Source of the DNA: UBA11475 sp045655805
GTDB taxonomy: Bacteria > Bacillota > Clostridia > Christensenellales > Borkfalkiaceae
Length of the DNA: 64,000 nucleotides
Direction of reading: 5' to 3'
Assembly: GCA_045655805.1 (NCBI GenBank)
Contig: JAZOPZ010000015.1
Location: forward strand, 1-64,000
The notes under the pieces are model-generated. The model saw only the letters and a list, made by a program, of their open reading frames with translations, did no database searches and had not been told where the DNA came from. The translations under genes and the position numbers were made by a program. This document shows, piece by piece, positions 48,786 to 57,160 of this stretch. Each line of letters opens with the position of its first letter. Position 1 is the first letter of the stretch.

Positions 48786-48808
48786 AAAAGCGACCAACGG
48801 TCGCTTTT
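48786..48808. terminator. Terminator between convergent genes
   Basis: AAAAGCGACC-AAC-GGTCGCTTTT, symmetric and usable in both directions. Confidence 0.85.
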
Positions 48809-48817
48809 AATTTGCTT

Positions 48818-49933
48818 TTATAAGGTTTTTAACGCCGTTAAAAGTTCATCTATTTCAGAAACTGTGTTTTGTGCTGATAGGCTTACTCTAACGCATCCCG
48901 ACTTTTTAGTGCCTAAAAATTCGTGCATTAAAGGTGCGCAATGATAGCCACCACGAGTGGCGATATCAAAGTCTTCGCTTAACCTGTAAGATAATTGAGA
49001 ACTTTCGTAGCCACTCAAGTTAAAGGAAACTATGCCACACTCGTTAGCGGTTGAATAGACGGTTACGCCACTGATTCTTTTTAGTTCTTTAATAAGGTAT
49101 TCCGTTTTGCTCTTTAACGCTTTGCTAAAATGCGCAAGGACTTTTTCGGTGTGCAAAACAGCCTCGCCAAGGCTTGCTATAGCCGGTAGATTAAGAGTGC
49201 CACTTTCTAGCCTCTCGGGCATTGTTTCGGGTTGTAAAAGTGAAAAGGTTTCCGTTCCGGTGCCTCCCATTATAAAGGGGCGACAGTCAACTCCGTCGTT
49301 CAAGATTAGTGCGCCACTACCGGCAATTCCACCTAGCGCTTTGTGTCCAGCAACGGCTAGCATTGAGATATTATCTTTAATTATATCTATCTTTTTATGA
49401 CCTGCAAGTTGAGCGCCGTCGATAAGCAAGAGTACACCTTTGGCGTTTAACGTATGCGCCAAATCTTGCCATTTGGTAACTTCACCCGTGACGTTGGACG
49501 CCCCGTTTATTGCTACTAAATATGTGTTCTTTTGTAGTTTATTAAGGATTGGTGCAGTTAGGTCTCCATTTGTAGGTTTAATAACGGTTAGTGTTATAAC
49601 GCCTATGCTTTGCAAAAAATATAGAGGGCGTAAAACGGAATTGTGTTCGTAAACGGTAGTTATTACGTGGCCACCTTTTTTCACCGTGCCAAAAATTGCC
49701 GTATTTAACGCTTGGGTACAGTTAGCCGTAAACACGACGTTGTTTATAGTTTTTACATTAAAAAATTTTGCTACGCTTTTTCTTGCGTCAAAAATTAGTT
49801 CAGCCCCTTTTAGTGAAAGTCTATGGCTACTTCTGCCTGGATTTGCGTTAAGGTGCTTTATAAGTGTGGTGGCTGTTTCTGTTACGGCGGAAGTTTTAAA
49901 TCCACCCGTTGCGCCGTTGTCAAAATATATCAT
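48818..49933 (-). CDS. Cysteine desulfurase-like class V aminotransferase
   Basis: The 371-residue PLP protein begins MIYFDNGATGGFKTSAV and carries LIDGAQLAGH near 173 and the PLP lysine in AVAGHKALGGIAGSGAL near 193-209. The end motif RGGYHCAPLMHEFLGT (near 325-340) contains the active Cys. This is the desulfurase subfamily found near DUF3343 genes in Clostridia; a DUF3343 gene lies divergently 94 bases away. It should release sulfur (or selenium) from cysteine for cofactor or tRNA use. Confidence 0.88.
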   Translation of the reverse strand: MIYFDNGATGGFKTSAVTETATTLIKHLNANPGRSSHRLSLKGAELIFDARKSVAKFFNVKTINNVVFTANCTQALNTAIFGTVKKGGHVITTVYEHNSVLRPLYFLQSIGVITLTVIKPTNGDLTAPILNKLQKNTYLVAINGASNVTGEVTKWQDLAHTLNAKGVLLLIDGAQLAGHKKIDIIKDNISMLAVAGHKALGGIAGSGALILNDGVDCRPFIMGGTGTETFSLLQPETMPERLESGTLNLPAIASLGEAVLHTEKVLAHFSKALKSKTEYLIKELKRISGVTVYSTANECGIVSFNLSGYESSQLSYRLSEDFDIATRGGYHCAPLMHEFLGTKKSGCVRVSLSAQNTVSEIDELLTALKTL

Positions 49934-50027
49934 AAGTTGTTCTCCGTGATTGTTTTGTGTAACTTTAATAAAATTTACCTAATACAATATATAAAGGGGA
50001 AGTAATTTTTATGCAAAGGAGAAGTAT

Positions 50028-50288
50028 ATGGATTTTATTATAGTGGCGTTTTCTTCTAGAACGGACGCTATGCGCTTTAAGGAAACGGCCATAAAAAAAG
50101 GGGTAAAAGCAAGTATTTTGCCAACTCCTAAAGAAGCAGGTGTGGGGTGTGGTTTATCGGTTAAAATTTACCAAGCCGACGTCGGTTTGGTAAAAAGTCT
50201 TATAAATATTCCGCCTAAACTAAACGCTGTGGGTATTTTTTACGTGTCTGTTAGGGGTGGGCATTCTTTTATACGAGTTGTGCGTTAG
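50028..50288 (+). CDS. DUF3343 family protein (putative Se/S carrier)
   Basis: The 86-residue protein matches DUF3343: DFIIVAFSSRTDAMRFKETA, then ASILPTPKEAGVGCGLSVKI with the conserved Cys near 44. Such proteins are linked to sulfur or selenium delivery by co-occurrence with desulfurases and YedF. It is divergent from the class V desulfurase-like gene, which supports that link. RBS AAAGGAGA. Confidence 0.88.
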   Translation: MDFIIVAFSSRTDAMRFKETAIKKGVKASILPTPKEAGVGCGLSVKIYQADVGLVKSLINIPPKLNAVGIFYVSVRGGHSFIRVVR

Positions 50289-50354
50289 ATTATAGTTATA
50301 CACAGGGCGTTCGCTACTAAAATAGCGCGCCCTTTTAAAATGCCTTTCAAAAAG

Positions 50355-50383
50355 TTGAAAAATTATGACGATTGTGTTATTAT
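50355..50383 (+). promoter_or_regulatory. Promoter of nth
   Basis: TTGAAA and TATTAT with 17-base spacing, 20 bases before the ATG. Confidence 0.55.
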
Positions 50384-50403
50384 TACATAACGAAGGGTTT
50401 AGT

Positions 50404-51048
50404 ATGGATAAAATTACTGCACAAAAAATCGTTGATGAATTGTCGTTGCTATACACCGACAAGCCAGCACTCAATTTTAAAACTGAATATCAACTTTTGG
50501 TGGCAGTTATACTTTCGGCGCAATGTACGGACGAGCGCGTAAATAAAGTTACCGCGAAACTTTTTGAAAAGTATCCAACGCCAAAAGATATTTTGACGCT
50601 TTCAGAGGAACAACTTGGCAAGATGATTTTTTCTTGCGGGTTATATAATAGTAAGGCAAAGCACATACTTTCGGCAACGCGCGATATAGTCACAAAATTC
50701 GGTGGACAAATTCCTGACAATTTAGAAGATTTGCGTTCTTTAGCAGGCGTTGGTAGAAAGACTGCCAACGTGGTTTATAGCGTTGGGTTTGGCAAAAACG
50801 CTATCGCCGTAGATACACACGTTTTTAGAGTGGCAAACCGTTTGGGACTAGCAAATGCCAATGACGTTTTAAATACTGAAAAGCAACTTATGTCAATTTT
50901 GGACGAGAACGTATGGTCGAAATCTCACCATTATCTTATTTATCACGGTAGGAATATTTGTAAATCGCAAAAGCCTGATTGTCAAAATTGTACCGTAAAT
51001 TATTTGTGTAAAAAAAATTTCAAATCAAAACCAACTTCAAAAAAATAG
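50404..51048 (+). CDS. nth: Endonuclease III
   Basis: The 214-residue DNA glycosylase has VAVILSAQCTDERVN, the helix-hairpin-helix DLRSLAGVGRKTANVV (about 107-122, catalytic Lys) and the active Asp in AVDTHVFRVANRLG. The C-terminal iron-sulfur loop is C-x6-C-x2-C-x5-C. It removes oxidised pyrimidines from DNA. I start at 50404, where GAAGGG lies upstream; an earlier ATG at 50365 lies in the promoter. Confidence 0.95.
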   Translation: MDKITAQKIVDELSLLYTDKPALNFKTEYQLLVAVILSAQCTDERVNKVTAKLFEKYPTPKDILTLSEEQLGKMIFSCGLYNSKAKHILSATRDIVTKFGGQIPDNLEDLRSLAGVGRKTANVVYSVGFGKNAIAVDTHVFRVANRLGLANANDVLNTEKQLMSILDENVWSKSHHYLIYHGRNICKSQKPDCQNCTVNYLCKKNFKSKPTSKK

Positions 51049-51069
51049 GGATGGTTTTAAGGTAGAGTT

Positions 51070-52335
51070 ATGTTTGTAGATAAAGTTAAAATTTCAATTA
51101 AAGCAGGTAACGGTGGTGACGGCGCTACTTCTTTTTTGCACTTTAAAGGAGTTGTAAACGGTGGCCCTGACGGTGGAGATGGCGGCAAAGGTGGCGACAT
51201 TATTATTAGGGCTGATAGACATATTTCAAGCCTCATCGAGTATTACTATAAAACCAAATATTTTGCTGAAGACGGCGCTCGTGGCGAGCCTAAAAATTGT
51301 TCGGGTAAGTCGGGCAAAGATATCGTTTTAATCGTTCCACTCGGCACTGTCGTTAAAGACGCCGAAACGGGCAATATCATACAAGACTTCTTTTACGACG
51401 GTCAAGAAAAGACGGTTCTTTTTGGTGGTCAAGGCGGTAAAGGCAACGCGAGATTTGCGACTAGTAGAAGACACGCACCACATTTTTCACAAAAAGGTGA
51501 AAGTACGGACAAACAAACCATTATTATGGAACTTAAAACCATTGCTGACGTTGGCTTGGTAGGGTTTCCTAACGTGGGTAAGTCTACTTTACTTTCAAAA
51601 GTTTCGTCTGCAAGACCCAAAATTGCAAATTATCACTTTACGACGCTTTCACCAAACTTGGGCGTAGCCACTTATTATGATGAAAGTTTCGTCGTGGCAG
51701 ATATTCCTGGGCTGATTGAAGGCGCTAGTGAGGGCGCTGGGCTTGGAATAGAATTTTTAAAACATATCGAAAGAACTCGTATGCTCGTGCACGTGGTGGA
51801 TATTTCGGGTATGGAAGGTCGTGACCCGTACGAAGACTTTGTTAAAATTAATGAAGAACTTTCTAAATATAGCGAAGTTTTAGCGTCGCTTAAACAAGTA
51901 GTCGTTGCAAACAAATGCGATATTTACGGCGCTGAAGATAATTTAGAACAATTTAAGAAAAAACTTGGCGATAAATATAAAGTAATTGCAATTAGCGCAA
52001 TTACGGGGGCTGGCAAGGATGAACTTTTAAAGGAAATATCTGAAGTTCTTAAAGATATTCCACCTGTTTCGCCACTTGAATTTGAAGAATTTAACTACGT
52101 TAAACCTGATAGACTTTCTTACGAGATTGAAGAAATTGAACCCGGTGTGTTCAATATTACGGGCTCGCTCGTTGACGTGCTTGAACGCAACGTCGTTATG
52201 AACGATATGCACTCGATGGCGTACTTGCAAAAAGTACTTAAGGACAGGGGTATATTTAAAGAACTTCGTGAAATGGGCGCAGGCGAAGGCTCAACCGTTA
52301 TTATTGCAGGTTCTGAATTTGATTTTATTGACTAA
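51070..52335 (+). CDS. obgE: GTPase Obg
   Basis: The 421 residues comprise the glycine-rich Obg fold (about 1-157: AGNGGDGATSFLHFKG, GGKGNARFATSRR), a GTPase domain (G1 GFPNVGKSTLL near 165, G3 DIPGLIEGA near 212, G4 NKCD near 283) and a C-terminal OCT domain (about 345-421). Obg acts in ribosome assembly and stress. It is followed by yhbY, also a ribosome-assembly gene, 17 bases on, and follows nth by 21 bases. Confidence 0.96.
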   Translation: MFVDKVKISIKAGNGGDGATSFLHFKGVVNGGPDGGDGGKGGDIIIRADRHISSLIEYYYKTKYFAEDGARGEPKNCSGKSGKDIVLIVPLGTVVKDAETGNIIQDFFYDGQEKTVLFGGQGGKGNARFATSRRHAPHFSQKGESTDKQTIIMELKTIADVGLVGFPNVGKSTLLSKVSSARPKIANYHFTTLSPNLGVATYYDESFVVADIPGLIEGASEGAGLGIEFLKHIERTRMLVHVVDISGMEGRDPYEDFVKINEELSKYSEVLASLKQVVVANKCDIYGAEDNLEQFKKKLGDKYKVIAISAITGAGKDELLKEISEVLKDIPPVSPLEFEEFNYVKPDRLSYEIEEIEPGVFNITGSLVDVLERNVVMNDMHSMAYLQKVLKDRGIFKELREMGAGEGSTVIIAGSEFDFID

Positions 52336-52352
52336 CGATTAAAGGAGAGATT

Positions 52353-52646
52353 ATGTTTACTTCAAAACAAAGGGCTAAATTAAGGGCTTACGCCTCTACT
52401 CAAGATACTATTATGCAAGTCGGCAAAAATGGTATAAACGATAATTTGATTAAGTCGCTTTCCGATGCTCTTGAAAAAAGAGAGATTATTAAAATTTCCG
52501 TTTTAGATAATTCGCCTGACGACGTAAAGGAAGTCGGTGTGGCTTTAGCAACGGCGCTTTCGGCAGAGTTTATTTGCGCTATTGGTAAAAAGGTAGTACT
52601 TTATCGTCGTTCAAAAAGACAAGATATAGTTCATATTGAATATTAG
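52353..52646 (+). CDS. yhbY: YhbY-type CRM RNA-binding protein
   Basis: The 97-residue protein is a single CRM domain: TSKQRAKLRAYASTQDTIMQ, then VGKNGINDNLIKSLSDALEK (the GxxG-like loop), ending VVLYRRSKRQDIVHIEY. YhbY associates with pre-50S particles. It is in operon with obgE, consistent with shared ribosome assembly work. RBS AAAGGAGAG. Confidence 0.93.
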   Translation: MFTSKQRAKLRAYASTQDTIMQVGKNGINDNLIKSLSDALEKREIIKISVLDNSPDDVKEVGVALATALSAEFICAIGKKVVLYRRSKRQDIVHIEY

Positions 52647-52647
52647 T

Positions 52648-52673
52648 AAAAGCGACCGTTTTGGTCGCTTTTT
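52648..52673 (+). terminator. Terminator after yhbY
   Basis: AAAAGCGACC-GTTTT-GGTCGCTTTTT hairpin with T-tract. Confidence 0.88.
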
Positions 52674-52678
52674 GGTTG

Positions 52679-52703
52679 CAACGGTATCGCCAAAATTGAC
52701 CGT
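52679..52703. repeat. Interspersed AACGGTATCG palindrome, copy 5
   Basis: CAACGGTATCGCCAAAATTG followed by ACCGT, directly after the yhbY terminator. Confidence 0.6.
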
Positions 52704-52751
52704 AATAATTCTAAAAGTATTGCGCATAATAGCCGTGAAGGGGGTATTAAG

Positions 52752-53036
52752 ATGAATAGTGAAGTTCAAAGTTCACCTAAAAAGCGAACGGTTGATAGAT
52801 ACGCACCGTTGTCGCCTTGGGCTTATATAGGGTATATGCTTTTATTTTATTTGCCTATCGTTGGGTTCGTGTTTATGATTATTTACTCGGCAGACGATAC
52901 AAATATTGCTAGAAGGAATTACGCGCGTGCTTTTTTAGGATTGTGCATTGCTACGCTTATTTTAGGCGTTATTTTTGGCGCAATTGGTCTTGGTACGGGC
53001 ATGTTTGATTCACTTATGGCAAGATTTGGTATGTAA
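52752..53036 (+). CDS. Small two-segment membrane protein (94 residues)
   Basis: A polar N-terminus is followed by two hydrophobic segments (about 23-46 and 60-88), with the loop SADDTNIARRNYARA between. This layout (GYxLLFxLPIxGFxxxxI then NRRNxARA) recurs in small Clostridial membrane proteins of unknown role. RBS AAGGGGG. Own terminator. Confidence 0.7.
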   Translation: MNSEVQSSPKKRTVDRYAPLSPWAYIGYMLLFYLPIVGFVFMIIYSADDTNIARRNYARAFLGLCIATLILGVIFGAIGLGTGMFDSLMARFGM

Positions 53037-53043
53037 CCCAAAT

Positions 53044-53079
53044 AAAGCCACCACCGACTGTTTCGGTGGTGGCTTTTTA
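53044..53079 (+). terminator. Terminator after the small membrane protein gene
   Basis: AAAGCCACCACCGA and TCGGTGGTGGCTTT form a 14-bp stem followed by a T-tract. Confidence 0.93.
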
Positions 53080-53156
53080 TCGTTGTTGTTATAAACAAAA
53101 AATTTTATATTTTGCAAAAATTCTTTATTTTTGGATTTAAAAAAACGGCAAATTTT

Positions 53157-53936
53157 TTAAAAAGTATCATTTTTCGTTTTTTTAGTTCCGTAGAATTTTG
53201 ACAAAATTGCAAAAATCGTTAAAATCGAGCCTAATACAATATAGTAAATTTTAAAAGGCGTCAAAAAAGACAAAAATAACAATGAAAAACCAGACAACGC
53301 AAATGATTTTGCGTGTTTTTTATTGAAAAAGTTTTTCATTAGTTTTTTTAGGCTTGACTTTGTTTCAGCAAATTCCACTTTAAGTTCAGGGTAGTAGTTG
53401 GCGGACTTAAAAAGAGCGTAGGCATCAACGCCGTTTTTTATCGTAAAGTTAATCATTTTTGCAAACTCGGTAGTTTTTTCGTCAAATTCAGTGGCGTAAA
53501 CCGTGATAGGCAGGTTGCTTTTATCTTTGCGTTTTATGTCGGCTAAATCTTGTGGAGTTAATCCGTTAAAAGTAAACGCCGTATACAAAGCGTAGTTGCC
53601 GTCAACTATAAGTCCAGACGAAATTTTCTTTACTTTATTACCACTTATAATTAACGCTTTATAAAATTCGTCGGCTTGGTCGTTTTTAGTTAAAAAGCAA
53701 AGTTGCCCAATGATTTTTTTTCGTAAAGCGTCTTCTTTTTTGGTTAAGGCGTTTGCTTGCGACTTGTTTTTTAGTCTAAAAAACGCCATTAGAGAAATCG
53801 TTATCGCAAACCAAATGGAAAGTATATAAGTGGGTGTTAACGGCAAAAAATATCTTAACACTACGAACGCTATTGCAAAAGAGCATAAAAAGTAAAAAAT
53901 AGTATCAAGTATGGCAGAAATTGTTAAAGTTTTCAT
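53157..53936 (-). CDS. Hypothetical membrane protein (259 residues)
   Basis: Two N-terminal membrane segments (about 8-30, 33-52) and two near the C-terminus (about 213-232, 235-253) flank a soluble mixed alpha-beta region that could resemble a restriction-endonuclease-like fold (GNKVKKISSGLIVDGNYALY). That is only a weak resemblance. AT-rich and Lys-rich compared with its neighbours. No family recognised. It is leftward and divergent from nadD. Confidence 0.6.
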   Translation of the reverse strand: MKTLTISAILDTIFYFLCSFAIAFVVLRYFLPLTPTYILSIWFAITISLMAFFRLKNKSQANALTKKEDALRKKIIGQLCFLTKNDQADEFYKALIISGNKVKKISSGLIVDGNYALYTAFTFNGLTPQDLADIKRKDKSNLPITVYATEFDEKTTEFAKMINFTIKNGVDAYALFKSANYYPELKVEFAETKSSLKKLMKNFFNKKHAKSFALSGFSLLFLSFLTPFKIYYIVLGSILTIFAILSKFYGTKKTKNDTF

Positions 53937-53983
53937 AATAAAGGGTTATTCCCTTTAAATTTTTTGTTATAACAAAAAAACCG

Positions 53984-54012
53984 TTGAAAATTATCGAAAA
54001 TCGTGTTATAAT
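53984..54012 (+). promoter_or_regulatory. Promoter of nadD/yqeK
   Basis: TTGAAA and TATAAT with 17-base spacing. Confidence 0.7.
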
Positions 54013-54074
54013 GTTCTAAAAACAACGCTCGTTGATTTTTGCATAGTTTATGCAAAGCATAAAATGGAGTTTTT

Positions 54075-55214
54075 ATGAAGATTGGTATTTTCGGTGGGTC
54101 TTTCGATCCTATTCACAACGAACATATAAATATGGCGCTTGCATCAAAGCAAGAACTTGGTCTTGATAGGCTTTATATCGTGCCGGCAAAGGTTTCGCCA
54201 TTTAAAAAGACGCTTAAAGTTACTTCGCCTAGTGCTCGTCTTGAGATGATTAAACTTGCCTTTCAAGATACGGATGCTATAATCAGCGATTATGAATTAA
54301 CAAAACAAGGCGACAGTTACACTTATGAAACTGTTTTGCAGTTCAAAAAGTTCTTTCCTAAAGACACTTTGTATCTCATTATCGGTGGGGACAGTTTGGT
54401 TAAGTTTAAGGATTGGAAAAATCCCGATATTATAACTAAAAATGCTGAAATCGTGGTGGTTGAGCGTTTTGGCGATTATATTTCTTACGAAGCAGAGGCT
54501 AAAAGTTTCAAAAAGCGTTTCGGTAAAAACTACATTAAGTTAAATCACGTGGGTGGTACGGTTTCTGCTACGAAAGTTAGATTGTATTCTAGTTTAAGGT
54601 TGCCACTTAACGGATTAGTTCCGAAGGCTGTTGAAGAGTATATTTATCAAAACGGTATATTCGAGGGCAATCCGTATCTTTCGTATTTGCAAGACGTTAT
54701 GACGCCAGATAGGATGAGGCATACTGCAAACGTTGTTGCAACAGCAATGAAAAAGGCTAGCCAAGAGGGTATGAATACCGACAAAGTAATCGTTGCTGCA
54801 ATTTTGCACGACGTTGCTAAAAATATTGACCCTGATACGGTTGAAGGTTTTACTTATAAAGGCATACCAAAACAAGTAGTGCACGCGTATCTCGGCGCGC
54901 ATATTATGGAAACTAGACTTGGCATAACTGATAGAGATATTTTAGACGCTGTAAGATATCACACTACGGCAAAAGCGCCGATGACTAAACTTGGCAAACT
55001 TATATTTTCAGCCGATATGGTTGAAGAAAGTCGTGATTACGACGGAGTTGAAAGGTTGAGAGAGATTTTCTATACAAAAGATTTAGATACGGCGTTCGTG
55101 GAGTGCTTGGCTGAAGAAATTAAACATTTAGAACAAAAAGGTTACGAACTTTTTGGTGAAACTCGTAACTCTTACGACTATTACATAAAAAATAAAAACA
55201 GAATTAAAAGGTGA
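54075..55214 (+). CDS. nadD: Fused nicotinate-nucleotide adenylyltransferase and YqeK-like HD hydrolase
   Basis: Residues 1-195 are a NadD nucleotidyltransferase: IGIFGGSFDPIHNEHINMA (HxxH-type site) and HVGGTVSATKVR (ISSTxIR-type end). Residues about 205-375 are an HD domain: MRHTANVVATAM, AAILHDVAKN near 242 and the YHTTAKAPMTKLGKL pattern of YqeK, a diadenosine tetraphosphatase. In Bacillus these are separate adjacent genes, nadD-yqeK-rsfS; here the first two are one chain, followed 3 bases later by rsfS. The N-terminal half makes deamido-NAD. Confidence 0.94.
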   Translation: MKIGIFGGSFDPIHNEHINMALASKQELGLDRLYIVPAKVSPFKKTLKVTSPSARLEMIKLAFQDTDAIISDYELTKQGDSYTYETVLQFKKFFPKDTLYLIIGGDSLVKFKDWKNPDIITKNAEIVVVERFGDYISYEAEAKSFKKRFGKNYIKLNHVGGTVSATKVRLYSSLRLPLNGLVPKAVEEYIYQNGIFEGNPYLSYLQDVMTPDRMRHTANVVATAMKKASQEGMNTDKVIVAAILHDVAKNIDPDTVEGFTYKGIPKQVVHAYLGAHIMETRLGITDRDILDAVRYHTTAKAPMTKLGKLIFSADMVEESRDYDGVERLREIFYTKDLDTAFVECLAEEIKHLEQKGYELFGETRNSYDYYIKNKNRIKR

Positions 55215-55217
55215 ATT

Positions 55218-55571
55218 ATGACTTCAAAAGAACTTGCTGAAAAGATTTGTAAAATATTGTCCGACCGTAAGGCTTTGGACGTTACTATGATAAATATTTC
55301 GGAAAAAACTATCGTTGCAGATTATTACGTAATTGCTACGGCAAAGTCTTCGCCACACGTTAAGGCGTTGTCCGAGTATGTTGAAGAAGAACTCGACAAA
55401 CAAGATTTAGCGCCACTTCGTCGCGAAGGTACTCGCGAGGGGAGATGGGCTGTTATTGATTACGGCGACGTTGTGTTACACGTTTTTAACGACGAAACTA
55501 GGGTTTTTTATAACCTTGAAAAATTGTGGGCAGACGAACATAACGTAGTTAAGTTTGCCGACGAAGAATAG
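55218..55571 (+). CDS. rsfS: Ribosomal silencing factor RsfS
   Basis: The 117-residue protein matches RsfS: DVTMINISEKTIVADYYVIA, then SSPHVKALSEYVEEEL and EGTREGRWAVIDYGDVVLHVF. RsfS binds L14 of the 50S subunit and blocks subunit joining in starvation. Gene order after nadD/yqeK is conserved across Firmicutes. Start follows AAAAGGTG. Confidence 0.95.
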   Translation: MTSKELAEKICKILSDRKALDVTMINISEKTIVADYYVIATAKSSPHVKALSEYVEEELDKQDLAPLRREGTREGRWAVIDYGDVVLHVFNDETRVFYNLEKLWADEHNVVKFADEE

Positions 55572-55588
55572 TTCGTTTTGCGAACTGC

Positions 55589-55828
55589 CTAACTGTTTTG
55601 GTTTTTTCGTTTGACGTAAATTCTGTCGTAATCGTCGGGGTTTATAGTTAGCGTTTTTAAAGGTGGGCGTTTTTTAGGCTTTGCAGGCGGGGGTGAAGAT
55701 TTCACTACGGTCGGAGGCAGTAACCCTAAAAACATCAAAAGGCTTTTTAAGCCGAAAACCAATATAAAACACAAGACAAACAGCAATATAAAGTTAAATA
55801 AACCACACAAAAAGGGAAAGTTTTTCAT
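55589..55828 (-). CDS. Small membrane protein with Pro/Lys linker (79 residues)
   Basis: One long or two short hydrophobic segments (about 5-38) are followed by KSSPPPAKPKKRPP and a short tail ending KRKNQNS. No family recognised. Ribosome site is poor. It lies leftward between rsfS and the FMN riboswitch; the gap to the riboswitch (55829-55916) holds nothing else clear. Confidence 0.45.
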   Translation of the reverse strand: MKNFPFLCGLFNFILLFVLCFILVFGLKSLLMFLGLLPPTVVKSSPPPAKPKKRPPLKTLTINPDDYDRIYVKRKNQNS

Positions 55829-55916
55829 ACTTAAAACTTAAACTTAAAAAGGGTAAGAATATTAAAAATATTTGTAAATATAGCGTTTAATTTGCCGTTT
55901 GTAATAAACTCAATAT

Positions 55917-56022
55917 ATCTTTGGGGCAGGGTGTAAATCCCGACCGGCAGTTATAGTCTGCGAGCGTTAGCACGATTCGGTGTAATTCCGAGACCGACGG
56001 TATAGTCCGGATGAGAAAAGTT
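55917..56022 (+). promoter_or_regulatory. FMN riboswitch (RFN element)
   Basis: The RFN blocks are clear: TCTTTGGGGCAGGGTGTAAA, CCCGACCGGCAG, CGAGCG, GATTCGGTGTAATTCCGAGA, CCGACGGTATAGTCCGGATG and GAGAAAAG. FMN binding should end transcription at the hairpin that follows. It controls ribU, the riboflavin transporter. Confidence 0.96.
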
Positions 56023-56024
56023 TT

Positions 56025-56048
56025 TTGCGCCCTTTGGCGCAATTTTTT
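56025..56048 (+). terminator. FMN-riboswitch terminator
   Basis: TTGCGCC-CTTT-GGCGCAA followed by TTTTTT; the ribU ribosome site GGAGG begins at the next base, so the terminator and ribosome site are nearly fused. Confidence 0.92.
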
Positions 56049-56059
56049 GGAGGTTTATT

Positions 56060-56683
56060 ATGGAAGAACAATTTGAAGTTTCGGCGAATACCGTTGGCAA
56101 GAAAAAGGTTTTCACCACGAAAAATATTGCTGGCATGGCTGTGTTTACGGCACTTGCTTACGCTACCTATTTTTTGGAAATCCCTATCTTTGCAGCGACG
56201 CCCGCTAGTTTTTTAAAACTTGATTTTTCCTGCGTGTTTATTCTTTTGGCGGGGTTTATGTACGGACCGCTCCCTGCAATTATAATTACCATTATTAAAG
56301 AGGCGTTACATATACCCGTAGGTACTACTATGGGTGTGGGTGAACTTGCTAACGTGATTATGACGCTCGCTTACGTAATTGTGCCGACGACCGTTTACAC
56401 CAAACGAAAGGGCATTAAAGTTGTACTTATAACTTTGGCGATAGGTAGTTTATTGCAAATAGGCGTAGCGCTTTTGGTTAATAGATTTATAAACTATCCG
56501 TTCTTTGCTTTTATGTTTGGTGGGTCAATTTTTGGGTTCGGCGTGAAAGAATTTTTTGCGATGACTTGGTGGCTTTTAATATTGTTCAATATAATTAAAG
56601 CCGTGTCTGTTAGTTTTATAACGCTACTTTTATATAAGCGCGTTTCGGCGTTGTTTAAGAGAATAAATTTACAAAACAGTTAA
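56060..56683 (+). CDS. ribU: Riboflavin ECF transporter S component
   Basis: The 207-residue protein has about six membrane segments and RibU features: NIAGMAVFTALAYATYFLEI, then FLKLDFSCVFILLAGFMYGP and IKEALHIPVGTTMGVGELAN. RibU binds riboflavin and needs ECF energising subunits from elsewhere. The FMN riboswitch directly upstream supports the substrate. A polar N-terminal extension of about 25 residues is not usual. Confidence 0.95.
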   Translation: MEEQFEVSANTVGKKKVFTTKNIAGMAVFTALAYATYFLEIPIFAATPASFLKLDFSCVFILLAGFMYGPLPAIIITIIKEALHIPVGTTMGVGELANVIMTLAYVIVPTTVYTKRKGIKVVLITLAIGSLLQIGVALLVNRFINYPFFAFMFGGSIFGFGVKEFFAMTWWLLILFNIIKAVSVSFITLLLYKRVSALFKRINLQNS

Positions 56684-56693
56684 AGGTATTTAG

Positions 56694-57104
56694 ATGATAG
56701 AAAAATTTACCAGCAATTCCGCTGAAGAAACTATATCTTTCGCAATGGAATTTGCTAAAACTTTATCGGACGGAGAAGTGATTTTATTGTCGGGCGATTT
56801 GGGGGCAGGTAAAACGACTTTCGTTAAAGGGCTTGCCAAAGGCCTAGATATTGACGACGAAGTTACTAGCCCTACTTATGCCTATTTAAACGTGTACGGC
56901 GACAGGCTTTACCATTACGATTGTTATAGGCTTTCTTGTGGGGAAGATGCCGAGGCTTTAGGGCTTACCGACTATTTTTACGGCAACGATATTTGCGTTA
57001 TAGAGTGGTCTGAAAATATAAGCGACGCCTTGCCTGATAAGGTTACAAAATTAACTATAAAAAAGACTTCCGAAAACGGTAGAGAAATTACAATAGAAAG
57101 ATAA
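56694..57104 (+). CDS. tsaE: tRNA threonylcarbamoyladenosine biosynthesis ATPase TsaE
   Basis: At 136 residues it shows the P-loop SGDLGAGKTTFVKGLAKGL (about 34-52), VTSPTYAYLNVY and the YHYDCYRL motif near 78. TsaE is the ATPase of the t6A-modification complex with TsaB and TsaD. tsaB follows about 56 bases later and rimI after that, the usual order. It is 10 bases after ribU, so FMN may partly affect its expression. Confidence 0.95.
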   Translation: MIEKFTSNSAEETISFAMEFAKTLSDGEVILLSGDLGAGKTTFVKGLAKGLDIDDEVTSPTYAYLNVYGDRLYHYDCYRLSCGEDAEALGLTDYFYGNDICVIEWSENISDALPDKVTKLTIKKTSENGREITIER

Positions 57105-57121
57105 CGGGCGAGTTTTACGGC

Positions 57122-57150
57122 AAACGGTATCGTCAAACTTGACCGTTTTT
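57122..57150. repeat. Interspersed AACGGTATCG palindrome, copy 6
   Basis: AAACGGTATCGTCAAACTTG followed by ACCGTTTTT, in the gap between tsaE and tsaB. Confidence 0.7.
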
Positions 57151-57160
57151 GATGGTGGTT

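Noticed and set aside
53157..53936. Restriction-endonuclease-like defence gene
   Set aside because: Only a vague similarity and no partner genes; left as a hypothetical membrane protein.
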